From Takakia lepidozioides (Eukaryota > Streptophyta > Takakiopsida > Takakiales > Takakiaceae), in NCBI GenBank assembly GCA_030704615.1, contig CM060733.1, positions 42,472,001-42,536,000 of the forward strand: 64,000 nucleotides of DNA, given 5' to 3'. The first letter of the stretch is position 1; each line of letters starts with the position of its first letter. The position numbers were made by a program, and so were the translations under genes. Positions 22,266-31,953 of this stretch are shown here, one piece after another. A model generated the notes under the pieces. That model worked only from the letters and a program-made list of their open reading frames with translations, made no database searches and was not told the origin of the DNA.

Positions 22266-24575
22266 TCACTCCTTGATAGAACGTAAGAAATCACATAACA
22301 CGCGGTCAAACAAATCCTCCGCTTCTACCTGTCCAATATAGCCAATTAAACGATTATCTTGGCATTCAGATTGGAGTTCAGCTGGCTTCTTTGCAGGATA
22401 GGCAACTACCAAGCTGATGCAACCATCTTTGCATGCGGCAAGCACCCTCGTTTTGGACTCGGAACTATTCTTGTACATCTGTTCCGGATCTGTAGTTGCC
22501 ACTGCTCTAGCCCACTGCACCTCAGATCGCAGCTTCAGTTGACAGAAGACAGGAATCTTCAAATTCCCAAGTCTCACAACAAAAAGAACATCAGCTCCAG
22601 ATCTGTCGTCAAAAATGAGGCATGGCGGACGAGATTTCTCTTCAGCATCAAGAAATTTACTTACGGTGTGGATCCTATATGACTCCCTCCACACTCCTTC
22701 ATCTTCACCGGTAATCGTTGGCTTGTCCCTTGCGAATTTTGGAGGCAGGGTTGCATCCTTGAAACAGCACATATCGGCCAACAATTTTGTGCCGTCAAAC
22801 AGCTTGGCCACATGAACTGTGAAAAGTTTCTCCCATGCCCTACCCATTGCACTGGGATCATCCTTGCAATCAACCATGTAGTCTTTAAGTGATTTCTCAA
22901 ATGAATGGTTGATCGTCAAGTAGTTCATGATGCTATGATGGACTGTCGGTTCGACTATAGAGAAAGTGAATTGGGAACCTATTGAATGGTGTAGCTGTCC
23001 AAGGCCACACTCGAGCAAAGTCATATCTCCGTCCGTTGAAACGGTATGTTCTCCCCTCCCTGCATAGGCAAAGGAGGTTCCTATTCTTTGCACCAAGGAA
23101 GCACCATTGAATGATTCTTCTTTCAGGACAAATGTGCCTTTTGCTCCACACAGAGCGCTCACAGCATAATAAATGGAAGTGCTGTCATTGGTGTCGCTTG
23201 TGATCTCCTTGAAATAGTTGTCTACTACGGTTATATCCCATCTTCCTCCAGCCTTCCTCAGAAGGCGCTCGACACAACTTACCAAACACCTTCGACGGCC
23301 TCTGAACTTTTCCAGCAGATACTGGGCATTGTCCTCCATATGATCATCCTCTAGCTTCAGGTACTCGCTGCAGAATTTCAGAACCTGACGCACATCTGTC
23401 CATGAAGAAAATGGAGCAGAAGAAAATTGAACCGGGCCACCACCCCCTTCTTTTGCAATCTGCGAACCTATGTCCGCTTCCAGCTTCAAAAAGCTGACAC
23501 CTGTACCAGCAACAAATACTTTCTGCTTTGGCAACGATGTAGATGGCCGCACTAGGGCTTTGATCAACGGAGAATAAATGGACCTTAGCTCTTTCGTCTC
23601 GGGGGATTCGTAGTCATTTACATTTGTCCTTCCCAACACCTGCGCTTCATCCAGAACTACAGTGAAAGTGCCAACCTTCCCCTCTAAATCCGTCCACAGT
23701 TTTTTTATCCTAGCATTTAGCCCCTCTGAATCTTCCAGGGAAGTAACCACGTTAAAAAGTTTCCGAGTAAGCACATCATATAGATCGTTACGATCTGCAC
23801 CAAGGAAAGCACGGAATTGCACCTGGAGCATGAGCCATTGCAGAGGACTCAAATCAGGAATTTCTTGGTGACAAAATTCCAAGATTAACAACCTTGAAAG
23901 AATGGCACACCTCATACGTTTCATCACATTCCTGTGATTCATTGCCTTATCGACCTCTATCTCGTGAGAACTCACAGAGGCGACATCATCTGACCCACCG
24001 TTTCCTTTGGTTTTAGCTGTCCAAAAAAAACCCCACTTCTCTGCAAGCAGCTCGTAAAGAAACCGAGTTTTCCCACTCCCACTCACTCCAACAACTGGCA
24101 CAACACCAGTCGAGCCATCATTCGCTCGTTCCCACAAATCACCAACATCTTCAGTCCAACGAGCAGTTAATTTATCCAGTAAAATGCTTGGATAACCACG
24201 GTGGTCGAGTGGCACACCGTTCTGTATAGACAAATTGCACCCCATCTTTTTGAACGTGTCCAAAAACTCAGAAAATTTCAATTTCCATTTTTGCATAACC
24301 ACCTTCACTGATTCTGTAAGCAAAACCCACACACTTTCCGTCACTCCTGACAGATCCATGTATCTGAAGAAAAATAAGAGCATCCTATCTTGCAAATAGT
24401 TGAACAATACAAAAGATACACCAACAAAGCCTATGACCAAAGAAAATGCAAAGAGAAGGGGAACATGGAAGGGAAGGCCAAGTAACAGAGTAGCTCTACC
24501 TGAAAACCCGTTTCCAGAGGTTTTCAATCTCTTCGCAGATCTCTCTCCCCCTGCAAATATGTCAGATTTTGTCAA
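22266..24575 (-). CDS. Crinkler-like (CR) P-loop NTPase with nuclease domain, copy 2
   Basis: A 769-codon frame matching the copy at 4022-6331, with about nine amino-acid differences counted by eye (for example E96K, S287N, M327T, K554T, G624D and K to E near the C-terminus). P-loop, Walker B, arginine cluster, GAD and QLK are unchanged and there is no stop, so both copies appear to be under constraint or very recently duplicated. The same probable intron is at 24364-24499. The putative upstream first exon is not the one used by copy 1: outside the duplicated block the next same-strand exon candidate is 27471-27809. Role inferred from architecture: a nucleoside-triphosphate-driven nuclease effector, probably intracellular. 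Confidence 0.75.
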   Translation of the reverse strand: MTKSDIFAGGERSAKRLKTSGNGFSGRATLLLGLPFHVPLLFAFSLVIGFVGVSFVLFNYLQDRMLLFFFRYMDLSGVTESVWVLLTESVKVVMQKWKLKFSEFLDTFKKMGCNLSIQNGVPLDHRGYPSILLDKLTARWTEDVGDLWERANDGSTGVVPVVGVSGSGKTRFLYELLAEKWGFFWTAKTKGNGGSDDVASVSSHEIEVDKAMNHRNVMKRMRCAILSRLLILEFCHQEIPDLSPLQWLMLQVQFRAFLGADRNDLYDVLTRKLFNVVTSLEDSEGLNARIKKLWTDLEGKVGTFTVVLDEAQVLGRTNVNDYESPETKELRSIYSPLIKALVRPSTSLPKQKVFVAGTGVSFLKLEADIGSQIAKEGGGGPVQFSSAPFSSWTDVRQVLKFCSEYLKLEDDHMEDNAQYLLEKFRGRRRCLVSCVERLLRKAGGRWDITVVDNYFKEITSDTNDSTSIYYAVSALCGAKGTFVLKEESFNGASLVQRIGTSFAYAGRGEHTVSTDGDMTLLECGLGQLHHSIGSQFTFSIVEPTVHHSIMNYLTINHSFEKSLKDYMVDCKDDPSAMGRAWEKLFTVHVAKLFDGTKLLADMCCFKDATLPPKFARDKPTITGEDEGVWRESYRIHTVSKFLDAEEKSRPPCLIFDDRSGADVLFVVRLGNLKIPVFCQLKLRSEVQWARAVATTDPEQMYKNSSESKTRVLAACKDGCISLVVAYPAKKPAELQSECQDNRLIGYIGQVEAEDLFDRVLCDFLRSIKE
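24364..24499 (-). other. Probable GT-AG intron in CR gene copy 2
   Basis: Same TTTTCAG/GTAGAG donor and TTTTTCTTCAG acceptor as in copy 1, 136 nt apart. Confidence 0.65.
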
Positions 24576-24652
24576 ATTTCAAACGATCTGCATTCATCCA
24601 AACTCTTACCATGGAATTACTGATGAAACTGCTGTTGTATGGCAGCATCCTG

Positions 24653-24671
24653 TAACCCTAAACCCTAAACC
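24653..24671. repeat. Telomere-type motif upstream of CR gene copy 2
   Basis: TAACCCTAAACCCTAAACC, one unit longer than the equivalent in copy 1. It borders the ~90-bp segment missing from copy 1. Confidence 0.7.
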
Positions 24672-24932
24672 GAGGACAAACTAAATTATCTGAGCACACA
24701 CCGATCTCTATCAGTCATGGAATGTTCAGAAGTTTTCAATCTCTTCCCAAATCTCTCTCCCACTGCATATATGTCAGACTCCACCCATCAGTATGTCCTG
24801 GCCTTGAAAGAGGCCCTCCCACACTTTACACAGTCACTTCAAGATCTCTCCTCTTGCCCATGGTGATACAAGGAGGGAGGTAGAAGGTGCTGTAGATTCT
24901 TGGGAGAGCTTCGCCACTTCTGCTGCTGATAG

Positions 24933-25407
24933 AGTCATGGAAGGAAACTAATTATCTGTGGTAGAGCAGTAAATTGGTGGACCCATGAGGTCAAGCTCAA
25001 GATTGCTGAGAGGCAGGCGCTCTATAAGGACTGCTGTAATATCAAAGATGAAAAAATGCTCTGGTCTAGATACTACCAACTGCGTAAAGAGGTCAATCAG
25101 CTTGTAAGGGATCAGAAGAGGCTTCACTGGGAGAAGTTGTACAGTGACATAAACTTAACCCACCATAGTCGTAATGACAAAAGATTATGGTTGGCCTTAC
25201 AGCCAATCATCATAAGACCAACAATTGCACAACCAATACACGTACCCTACCTGGATCTTGGCAAGAACCACAACAGTGATAGACAATGTATATAGACTGG
25301 GAAAACGTAACACACCGAAGAGAAAAGAAGACAAGAACGCAGAACACTTTAAACCTGCCCTCATCTGCCGCAATCTGACCGACCTTAAGAAAATAATAGT
25401 CCTTTAG
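24933..25407 (+). pseudogene. LINE linker fragment, copy 2
   Basis: Same non-LTR linker sequence as 6611-7087 (RYYQLRKEVNQLVRDQKR), part of the segmental duplication. No catalytic domain. Confidence 0.6.
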
Positions 25408-25689
25408 GTCTGGAAACCTTCAAGTGCAAACCCTGTTACCTGCTGGGGGTGCTACAAAAGAATAAACCACAAGTATCAACCAACAAAACGACTTGGAATA
25501 AAAATAGAAGAGGGTGTAAGGACAGCAATCACTGTACTATTGATAACATACCAGCAGCTTCAGAGGGTTCAAAGCAAAAAACATAACGAAAAAAAAACAA
25601 ACCATAAACGCTACCAAGAAGCTGCTTGTAATGCTAAAAATATGCAAATATCTCAAGATACTAGATTCAGTTTGAAATACCCTGTCCTA

Positions 25690-26180
25690 ACAAACAACCG
25701 TGTCTTTCAAAGGACCCCCCTCATATTTTACTTGTTAACATGGATCTATCGAATGAATAAACTGCATGTGTCAACCGTACACAGGATCACACACGGGATT
25801 GGGAGAAGCTGTTGAAACCCTGAGTGCACAACGCAGCCAAGAAACCAAAAAAATTGCAAACACTTGACTCCAAGCTACGCATTGAACGAATCATTGAACA
25901 AATCAGCAACTGCAGCGGGTTTAACAATCAACTGCCCAATTGTCTTGCAAGAATTCAAATGTGCCTGCCCATCATCAGAATTGCAGACATAAAAACAAAC
26001 GGGCTCAGACTGCCCTAGGCAACCCATCGACATTCACCAGACTCTCTCCATGACGCACTATCTGACACCCTGGTTTCCATAACCAACAATCCCACACAGA
26101 AAGTAGGCTGCGAAGACAGACACAACACCGTTCAACCAAGAAGCAAGAGACGTAACAAAAATCAGATGAAGATTTGAAAC
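25690..26180. repeat. Dispersed repeat R2, copy 1
   Basis: About 450 bp (from CAACCGTGTCTTTCAAAGG to CTATCTGACACCCT) repeated at about 43725-44105 and 45245-45640. Non-coding. All three copies lie upstream of CR genes. Confidence 0.75.
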
Positions 26181-26190
26181 CCTAACCCGA

Positions 26191-27310
26191 GTCATGGAAG
26201 GAAACTAATTATCTGTGGTAGAGCAGTAAATTGGTGGACCCATGAGATCAAGCTCAAGATTGCTGAGAGGCAGGCGCTCTATAAGGACTGCTGTAATATC
26301 AGCAGATCTGGTCTAGATACTACCAACTGCGTAAAGAGGTCAATCAGCTTGTAAGGGATCAGAAGAGGCTTTACTGGGAGAAGTTGTACGGTGACATAAA
26401 CTTAACCCACCATGGTGATATTGACAAAAGATTCTGGTTGGCCTTACAGCCAATCATCATAACACCAACAATTGCACAACCAATACATGTACCCTACCTG
26501 GATCTTGGCAAGAACCACAACAGTGATAGACAATGTATATAGACTGGGAAAACGTAACACACCGAAGAGAAAAGAAGACAAGAACACAGAACACTTTAAA
26601 CCTGCCCTCATCCGCCACAATCTGACCGACCTTAAGAAAAGAATAGTCCTTTAAGTCTGGAAAACTTGGACATTCAAAGAGCTAGCAAAACACATTTTAG
26701 CACGAAACCCTAACAGCTCCGGAAGAATCTCGCCTACACGGTCCTAAAGCATACCTGCATGAGTATGTGGGCTCGTAGAACAACAGGTCATAATCAAGCA
26801 AATATTCTGAAGTCAAGGTGCCAAGAATCTACATAACCTGGGCCCACGGTAAGGTGAGGCTAACATGCAGCAATGAACTATAGTGCTGCGGTGCACACTT
26901 GCGACGGCAATAGAATTATTGATTTGCATTGTCATCGGGGGTCTAGAGGGCAAGTATGAAAATAAAGTAACCCCACCTTCAAAGGGAGATCGTTAACTGC
27001 ACGGCACTACCCTAACACTAGCCATAGCTAAGAAACAAACTAATCATGAAGAATTGTCCCTTTTCTTTCCACTATTGTTCTATTGTTGTTCTATCTTGAA
27101 TCTGAGCAGATTCCATCCTATAGAATAAATAGATTATTTGCAAACCCTAAGCACTTGACCTTCTGTTCATTGACTGCTTGCACTACTCGAACTCAAGACA
27201 GAAAAACAAAGAAAAGCAACAAAAGCAAGAGAGACCGTATAGAAAAGCATGAGGGTCAATCACAGACCATACTGAAATGCAGAGATTCCTTACAATCCAA
27301 TCCAATCTTG
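26191..27310. repeat. Dispersed repeat R1 with LINE linker, copy 1
   Basis: Collinear with 42343-43470. It begins with the LINE linker fragment (to about 26655) and continues through the GCTCGTAGAACAACAGGTCA region and a run of TATTGTTCTATTGTTGTTCT. This puts the same upstream sequence beside CR gene copy 2 and beside the CR kinase gene. Confidence 0.75.
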
Positions 27311-27470
27311 AATCTGAGTCCTTTAAGGCTGTCACTGTTGTGGTTCTTGCGTCGCAGGGGGGTCGGCACGTCCGGCTCACCCGGGGTCCCGGCGTCACTA
27401 ACCCCCCCTAAACGTAGTAGTGAAAGTTTTCAAAGCTTGAAACACTTGCAAACCCCGAAATAATACAAAA

Positions 27471-27809
27471 TTACAATTCAAGTTCAAGGTAAGGTGAAGT
27501 TGCACCTGCGGAAGAGGAAGCTGCTGTCACACGACACAAGCCCTTGTAGAGAGCCCGGTGGTAATTAGTCCAACGGGCGGGAAGATCAAGCTCGCTCAGA
27601 CCTCTTCGTACTGTGTCAGTCAAAGGTGCCTCTAGAACTGTCTCCGGCACTCCCTCGGACTTGAGAAATAGTAATGTTAGGTCTAACTGCTCTTTGTCAC
27701 TGAAGGTTTTCTTCAAATACACATGCAGGGTCTCCATTCCAAACAACAAGGAAAATAAGGAAGTGGTATCCTCTCTTGTCCGTGCGCAATTCTGTGATCT
27801 CGAATCCAA
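27471..27809 (-). CDS. Putative first exon (header) upstream of CR gene copy 2
   Basis: A 112-codon frame. An internal Met gives METLHVYLKKTFSDKEQLDL followed by a Leu-rich helical pattern ending in ALYKGLCRVTAASSSAG, where a donor-like GCAG/GTGCAA occurs. The helix spacing suggests a small helical bundle of SAM or death-fold type, but this is weak. It runs in the same direction as the CR gene 2.9 kb downstream, and repeats fill the interval. It may equally be an independent small gene. Confidence 0.4.
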   Translation of the reverse strand: MDSRSQNCARTREDTTSLFSLLFGMETLHVYLKKTFSDKEQLDLTLLFLKSEGVPETVLEAPLTDTVRRGLSELDLPARWTNYHRALYKGLCRVTAASSSAGATSPYLELEL

Positions 27810-28099
27810 TTCCCGTTTTGTACCAACAACCTCAACTCATCACTTTTGTGTTTTTTGCGTCTGCTACACAAAAAAAAGTTTGCCGCCCCCTCCCATTAGG
27901 GCCTCCCATCTGAGATACATCCTCCTATCCCATCTTGGTGGGAGCCAAGGAGTTGAAAGATAAGAAGGAATGAGAGTGAGTGAGATCAGTGAACGAGAGA
28001 TTGAGAGCAGCAGGAGAGACCACTTCTAGACTTAAGTGGAAGAACGAGTTGCATATAGCAATAAAAATTTAATTGTTTATTAATTAATTATTAATTGCT

Positions 28100-28412
28100 T
28101 AATTGTTTACGCGGGTGCAAGATAAACACAATCAGGGCAAACAAGTTTTAGGGGGCGAGTTATGCATATGTGGAAAATTTTCAAATCCTGTGAATCAAAC
28201 CTGAAAGGAAAGATCCTGAGAGACAGGAAACTAGAATAGAAGTATGCGAGGTGTCCTGAAATGCAACTGCAAACCTATGCAAGAGGCAAATGTGCGTATG
28301 AGAACTATTTCACTGGATGCACAGGAGAATAGAACCCTATCTCTGTTTTGCAAGAGAATGGACATACTAGGAACAACTTAGATGCAGATCTCACATGCGC
28401 TACTCGAAAGGG
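28100..28412 (-). mobile_element. PLE terminal unit 0 (5'-truncated, diverged)
   Basis: An older, diverged version of units A-C, with recognisable blocks AGAATAGAA, GCAACTGCAAACCTATGCAA and CTATCTCTGTTTT. It is truncated where the TTTAGGG tract of the next unit begins (28413), so successive units are joined head to tail through telomere repeats. Confidence 0.6.
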
Positions 28413-28440
28413 AGTTTAGGGTTTTAGGGTTTAGGGTTTA
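28413..28440. repeat. Telomere repeat tract between PLE units
   Basis: TTTAGGG x 3-4 (one unit with an extra T). On the minus strand, which is the sense of the PLE units, it is the CCCTAAA 3' end of unit A. Confidence 0.85.
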
Positions 28441-28972
28441 CAAAAGAGTGGAAACAAATACATGTAGCAGTGCAACAGAGTTCGAACCGCGAATGCACCG
28501 GGTGTGCATTAATAGCAAAGTGCAAACAAGTTTTTAGGGAGGGCCAGTTATGGACACCTTAGAAAACTTGTAAAAATATCTAGCGTGCGAATCAAAACTA
28601 AAAAGAATTGATCCTGAGAAACAGAAAACTAGAATAGAACAGAGTGGGAGTGATATTGCAATGTTCTAAAGTGCAAATGCAAAGATATGCAAGATGCAAG
28701 TGTGTGTAATGAAACTAATTCACTGTAAGGACAGGAAAATAGTAACCTATCTTTAAGTAAGAGAATAGATACACCAAAGAACAGTCTTAGAAGGAGATCT
28801 AACATGCAACACTCGAAAAAGAGTTTAAAACATTCACTACAATAGACACAAAGCAAATGAATGCAATGAACTATGCAGAGGATCAAATCTAAAACTCAAC
28901 AACAACAACAACTCCAATGAGACAAAGAGACAAGAACACAAGATGCAGCAAAGCGAATCTCTATAATCCCCA
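28441..28972 (-). mobile_element. PLE terminal unit A (RT-less)
   Basis: 532 bp. On the minus strand it starts at TGGGGATTATAGAG, the base that would follow hammerhead cleavage in the intact unit C. It then runs through a GTTGTTGTT tract and the CACTCTTTTGTAAAC end into (CCCTAAA)n. No coding sequence; it looks like an RT-less insertion of processed element RNA. Confidence 0.7.
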
Positions 28973-28977
28973 AGTCT

Positions 28978-29046
28978 TTGGGTTTAGGGTTTAAGGTTAC
29001 AAGTTTAGGGTTTACAAAAGAGTGGGGTTTAGGGTTTAGGGTTTAC
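28978..29046. repeat. Telomere tracts flanking a 15-nt PLE remnant
   Basis: Two TTTAGGG tracts (28978-29010 and 29026-29046) are separated by TTTACAAAAGAGTGG, which is exactly the terminal sequence of the PLE units next to their telomere ends. Confidence 0.75.
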
Positions 29047-29282
29047 AAATGTGTCTCGACTCCGACACCGACATGCCGACGACAAACATGGCCAAATCAT
29101 TGCATTCTTCCTAGCGTGCCTCCTCTGCGGCGCATCTGGTGGATATCCTCACTGCCACAATGGAGGACATTGTGAGGTCAATTATGCAGCCATGCAGGTA
29201 CAACGAGTTCTTGAAAGGGAAACAGTGGGGCTTGGGGCCGAACAGGCAGGAAATGCTGATGCGGACTGCCACCGACTCAGAG
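29047..29282. other. Unassigned segment captured between PLE pieces
   Basis: Positions 29047-29282 do not match the PLE units. A plus-strand frame reads MEDIVRSIMQPCRYNEFLKG, which looks like a gene fragment of unknown family. Confidence 0.3.
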
Positions 29283-29358
29283 ATTCGGTCTTAGAGATTA
29301 CCCTTTGAATCCGAATTGTGGGACTACGAGAATTGTATCCATGGAGCCAAGCTTCCAA
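29283..29358 (-). pseudogene. Short PLE reverse transcriptase fragment
   Basis: 76 bp matching the RT segment with SRSPTIRIQRVIS, the region after YIDD. It lies between the captured segment and unit B. Confidence 0.65.
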
Positions 29359-29931
29359 GTCTACAAAAGAGTGGAAAAAAATACATGTAGCAGTGCAACA
29401 GAGTTCGAACCGCGAATGCACCGGGTACATTAGTAGCAAAGTGCAAACAAGTTTTTAGGGGGGGCCAGTTATGGACACCTTAGAAAACTTGTAGAAATAT
29501 TTAGCCTGTGAATCAAAACTAAAAAGAATCGATCCTGAGATACAGAAAACTAGAATAGAACAGAGTGGGAGTGATGTTGCAATGTTCTAAAGTGCAAATG
29601 CAAAGATATGCAAGAGGCAAGTGTGTGTGATTAAACTAATTCACTGTAAGGACAAGAGAATAGTAACATATCTCTAAGTAAGAGAATAGACACACTAAAG
29701 AACAGTCTTAGAAAGAGATCTAACATGCAACACTCGAAAAGGAGTTTAAAACATGCACTACATTAGACACAAAGCAAATGAATGCAATGAACTATGCAGA
29801 AGATCAAATCTAAAACTCAACAACAACAACAACGCCAATGAGACAAAGAGACAAGAACACAAGATGCAGCAAAGCGAATCTCTATAATCTCCAAACTAGT
29901 TTCGCTCAGCGCGTGAGCTCATCAGTGGGAA
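29359..29931 (-). mobile_element. PLE terminal unit B with hammerhead
   Basis: Near-identical to unit A over its body, in the same orientation as the RT at 30220-31320, so it is the 3' terminal unit of that element. It keeps the full hammerhead at its start and a TATATAAG box near 29975. The end is joined to an RT fragment (29283-29358), with no telomere repeat here. Confidence 0.75.
29889..29930 (-). ncRNA. Hammerhead ribozyme in unit B
   Basis: Minus strand: CCCA, CUGAUGA core, stem II GCUCA/UGAGC with CGCGC loop, GAAA, stem III AC/GU, triplet GUU, then UUGGAGA. Stem I has one mismatch (A opposite C) compared with unit C. The catalytic core is perfect. Confidence 0.85.
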
Positions 29932-30000
29932 AGAGAAGGAAAAGAGATACAATGTGCACCCCTCACCCAGCTTATATACTGCGGAAAATGAACTTGTCTC

Positions 30001-30190
30001 GGGGGGGGGGGGATGAAAATATCTAATGGATGGAAAACATCCAAAATTGTCTCGGCTGGAGAGATCGTCCAACATAGGAAAACTTAGATGAAAAAACATC
30101 CAAATTTTTCTCGGTAGGAGAGAAATATCCAACGCATGAAATTCTAGATGAAAAACATCATAATGTTCTCTCCAAAATGGATAATCATCC
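30001..30190. repeat. G12 tract and short repeats in PLE 3' region
   Basis: Twelve G (30001-30012) followed by imperfect repeats of GATGAAAAACATCCAAA and TCTCGG..GGAGAGA. It lies between the RT stop and unit B, so it is probably untranslated. Confidence 0.55.
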
Positions 30191-30219
30191 AAACTAGAAG
30201 CTAACTGTATGTTTCAAAT

Positions 30220-31320
30220 ACAACTAGCCTCTAGATTTGTAACATAGCACGAACTAGATAGGAACGCAAATTCCATGCCCTCTTCCAACATACCATAGGT
30301 CTGTCAAATGACGCTAACTGCGGATCTTTCAAAAAGCCCACATGAAATTTAGGGTTTAGGACTCCCTCAAAGCTTAGAGCTTGAGTATAACGCAAATGCT
30401 CAAGTTTCAGAATCAAGGGGGCCCGCTTGCTCGTCAACTTACGAGTGGACTCCGAAGTCAACAGTGTAGCACGTTGTGTATAGTCACAAAGCATAAAACA
30501 CTCCAAGATAAAACACTCCAAGATAGCCTCGAGCACGAAGTCGCTCATAGAACAGTTGCCGGATCTCAGAAAAACTTGCCCGTGTGCTCTCCCTCAAAGT
30601 GTAACGTCGTAATTCGCCAATGATGAATGCTCGTTTTTGGTGTCGTGGATGACACGAGGTCCATGGCAAATACTGGTATCTGTTGAGTGCTTTTTGATAA
30701 CATCTCGAAAATAAAATCCCATGGTTGACAAAATCAACTCCCTTGAAGAACTGAATATCAAGAATGTCAACCGTAGACTCAAAGATTACCCTTTGATTCC
30801 AAATTGTGGGACTAAGAGAGTTGTGTCCATCGAGCCAAGCCTCCAAACTTGCCCGAGATCTTGCCCAAATTCCAAATCCATCATCGTTGTAGTATAGAGG
30901 CCACATACCTCCTCCAGCACCAGCCAACTCTCTTTCTAAGCTGCAAAGAAAGAGACAAGCATAAACAACAGCAAAGTTGCTACCCATTGTTGTGCCTCGG
31001 ATCTGATGCCAATAGCTTGAGCCAAATTGAAGATAGTTATTCTCCAACATCATGCGAGAAAGACTCACGACGAATCTTTCAAACCGAGGCGACTTAAACT
31101 TGTCGGCAATCATCTCCTTCAATCGTCGAAGCCCGTCCCCAGTAGGAATGCTAGGATACAATGACTCCACATCAAAGGTGAACAAAAGCACGTCGCCAGG
31201 AAGTTGCCTATCCGACAGATCTTTCAACAAAGATATAGAATCTATCAAATGGTTATCTTCCTCAAGCAGAATGGGAAACAGATGGTGATGCAACCACTTG
31301 GATGCGTGCTCAAAAACATA
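30220..31320 (-). pseudogene. Penelope-like reverse transcriptase, copy 2
   Basis: Minus-strand RT from FEHASKWLHHHLFPILLE through FTFDVESLYPSIPTGDGLRR, NNYLQFGSSYWHQIRGTTMG and the active-site region, ending RNLRSYLVRAMLQI. Residues before FEHASKW are lost: 31320 joins an inverted terminal unit. The catalytic box is damaged, reading YYNDDG where copy 1 has YYKRYIDDG (four residues deleted or changed). A short direct repeat near 30505-30540 (GGAGTGTTTTATCT-like) shifts the frame. No GIY-YIG domain follows. The apparent N-terminal extension to 31455 is only the antisense of the hammerhead unit. Confidence 0.85.
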
Positions 31321-31361
31321 AGCGGAGTGAGGGGTGCACATTGTATCTCTTTTCCTTCTCT

Positions 31362-31405
31362 TTCCCACTGATGAGCTCACGCGCTGAGCGAAACTAGTTT
31401 GGGGA
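31362..31405 (+). ncRNA. Hammerhead ribozyme in unit C
   Basis: Best copy. Stem I UUCCCA (31362-31367) pairs with UGGGGA (31400-31405) over six pairs; core CUGAUGA; stem II GCUCA/UGAGC; GAAA; stem III AC/GU closing a UA loop; GUU triplet with cleavage predicted between 31399 and 31400. Confidence 0.88.
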
Positions 31406-31927
31406 TTATAGAGATTCGTTTTGCTGCATCTTGTGTTCTTGTCTCTTTGTCTCATTGGCGTTGTTGTTGTTGTTAAGTTTTAGATTTGATCTTCTGCATA
31501 GTTCATTGCATTCATTTGCTTTGTGTTTATTGTAGTGCATGTTTTAAACTCTTTTTCGAATGTTGCATGTTAGATCTCCTTCTAAGACTGATCTTTAGTG
31601 TGTCTATTCTCTTACTTAGAGATAGGTTACTATTCTCCTGTCCTTACAGTGAATTAGTTTCATCACACACACTTGCTTCTTGCATATCTTTGCATTTGCA
31701 CTTTAGAACGTTGCAACATCACTCCCACTCTGTTCTATTCTAGTTTTCTGTGTCTCATGATCGATTCTTTTAGTTTTGATTCACAGGCTAGATATTTCTA
31801 CAAGTTTTCTAAGGTGTCCATAACTGGCCCCCCCTAAAAACTTGTTTGCACTTTGCTCCTAATGCACCCGGTGCATTCGCGGTTCGAACTCTTTTGCACT
31901 GCTACATGTATTTGTTTCCACTCTTTT

Positions 31928-31953
31928 GTAAACCCTAAACCCTAAACCCTAAA
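31928..31953. repeat. Telomere repeat end of PLE unit C
   Basis: GTAAACCCTAAACCCTAAACCCTAAA in total length 26; it forms the direct boundary between unit C and RT copy 3. Confidence 0.88.

Larger units (their letters stand above)
21540..25688. repeat. Segmental duplication, copy 2
   Basis: Partner of 3262-7353, same orientation. It retains about 90 bp at 24672-24765 that copy 1 lacks. Within that stretch, 24725-24775 (minus) is a second, degenerate version of the CR exon carrying the same TCTGACATAT..GCAG acceptor-like start. Confidence 0.9.
31322..31953 (+). mobile_element. PLE terminal unit C (inverted, complete, telomere-capped)
   Basis: Plus-strand unit with full hammerhead at 31362-31405, the GTTGTTGTT tract near 31460, body, CACTCTTTTGTAAAC end and three CCCTAAA repeats (31928-31953). 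It is inverted relative to both RT fragments beside it. Confidence 0.8.

Noticed and set aside
31320-31455. N-terminal extension of PLE RT copy 2
   Set aside because: It is the antisense translation of the inverted hammerhead unit; the same peptide appears on the other strand at 29838-30026.
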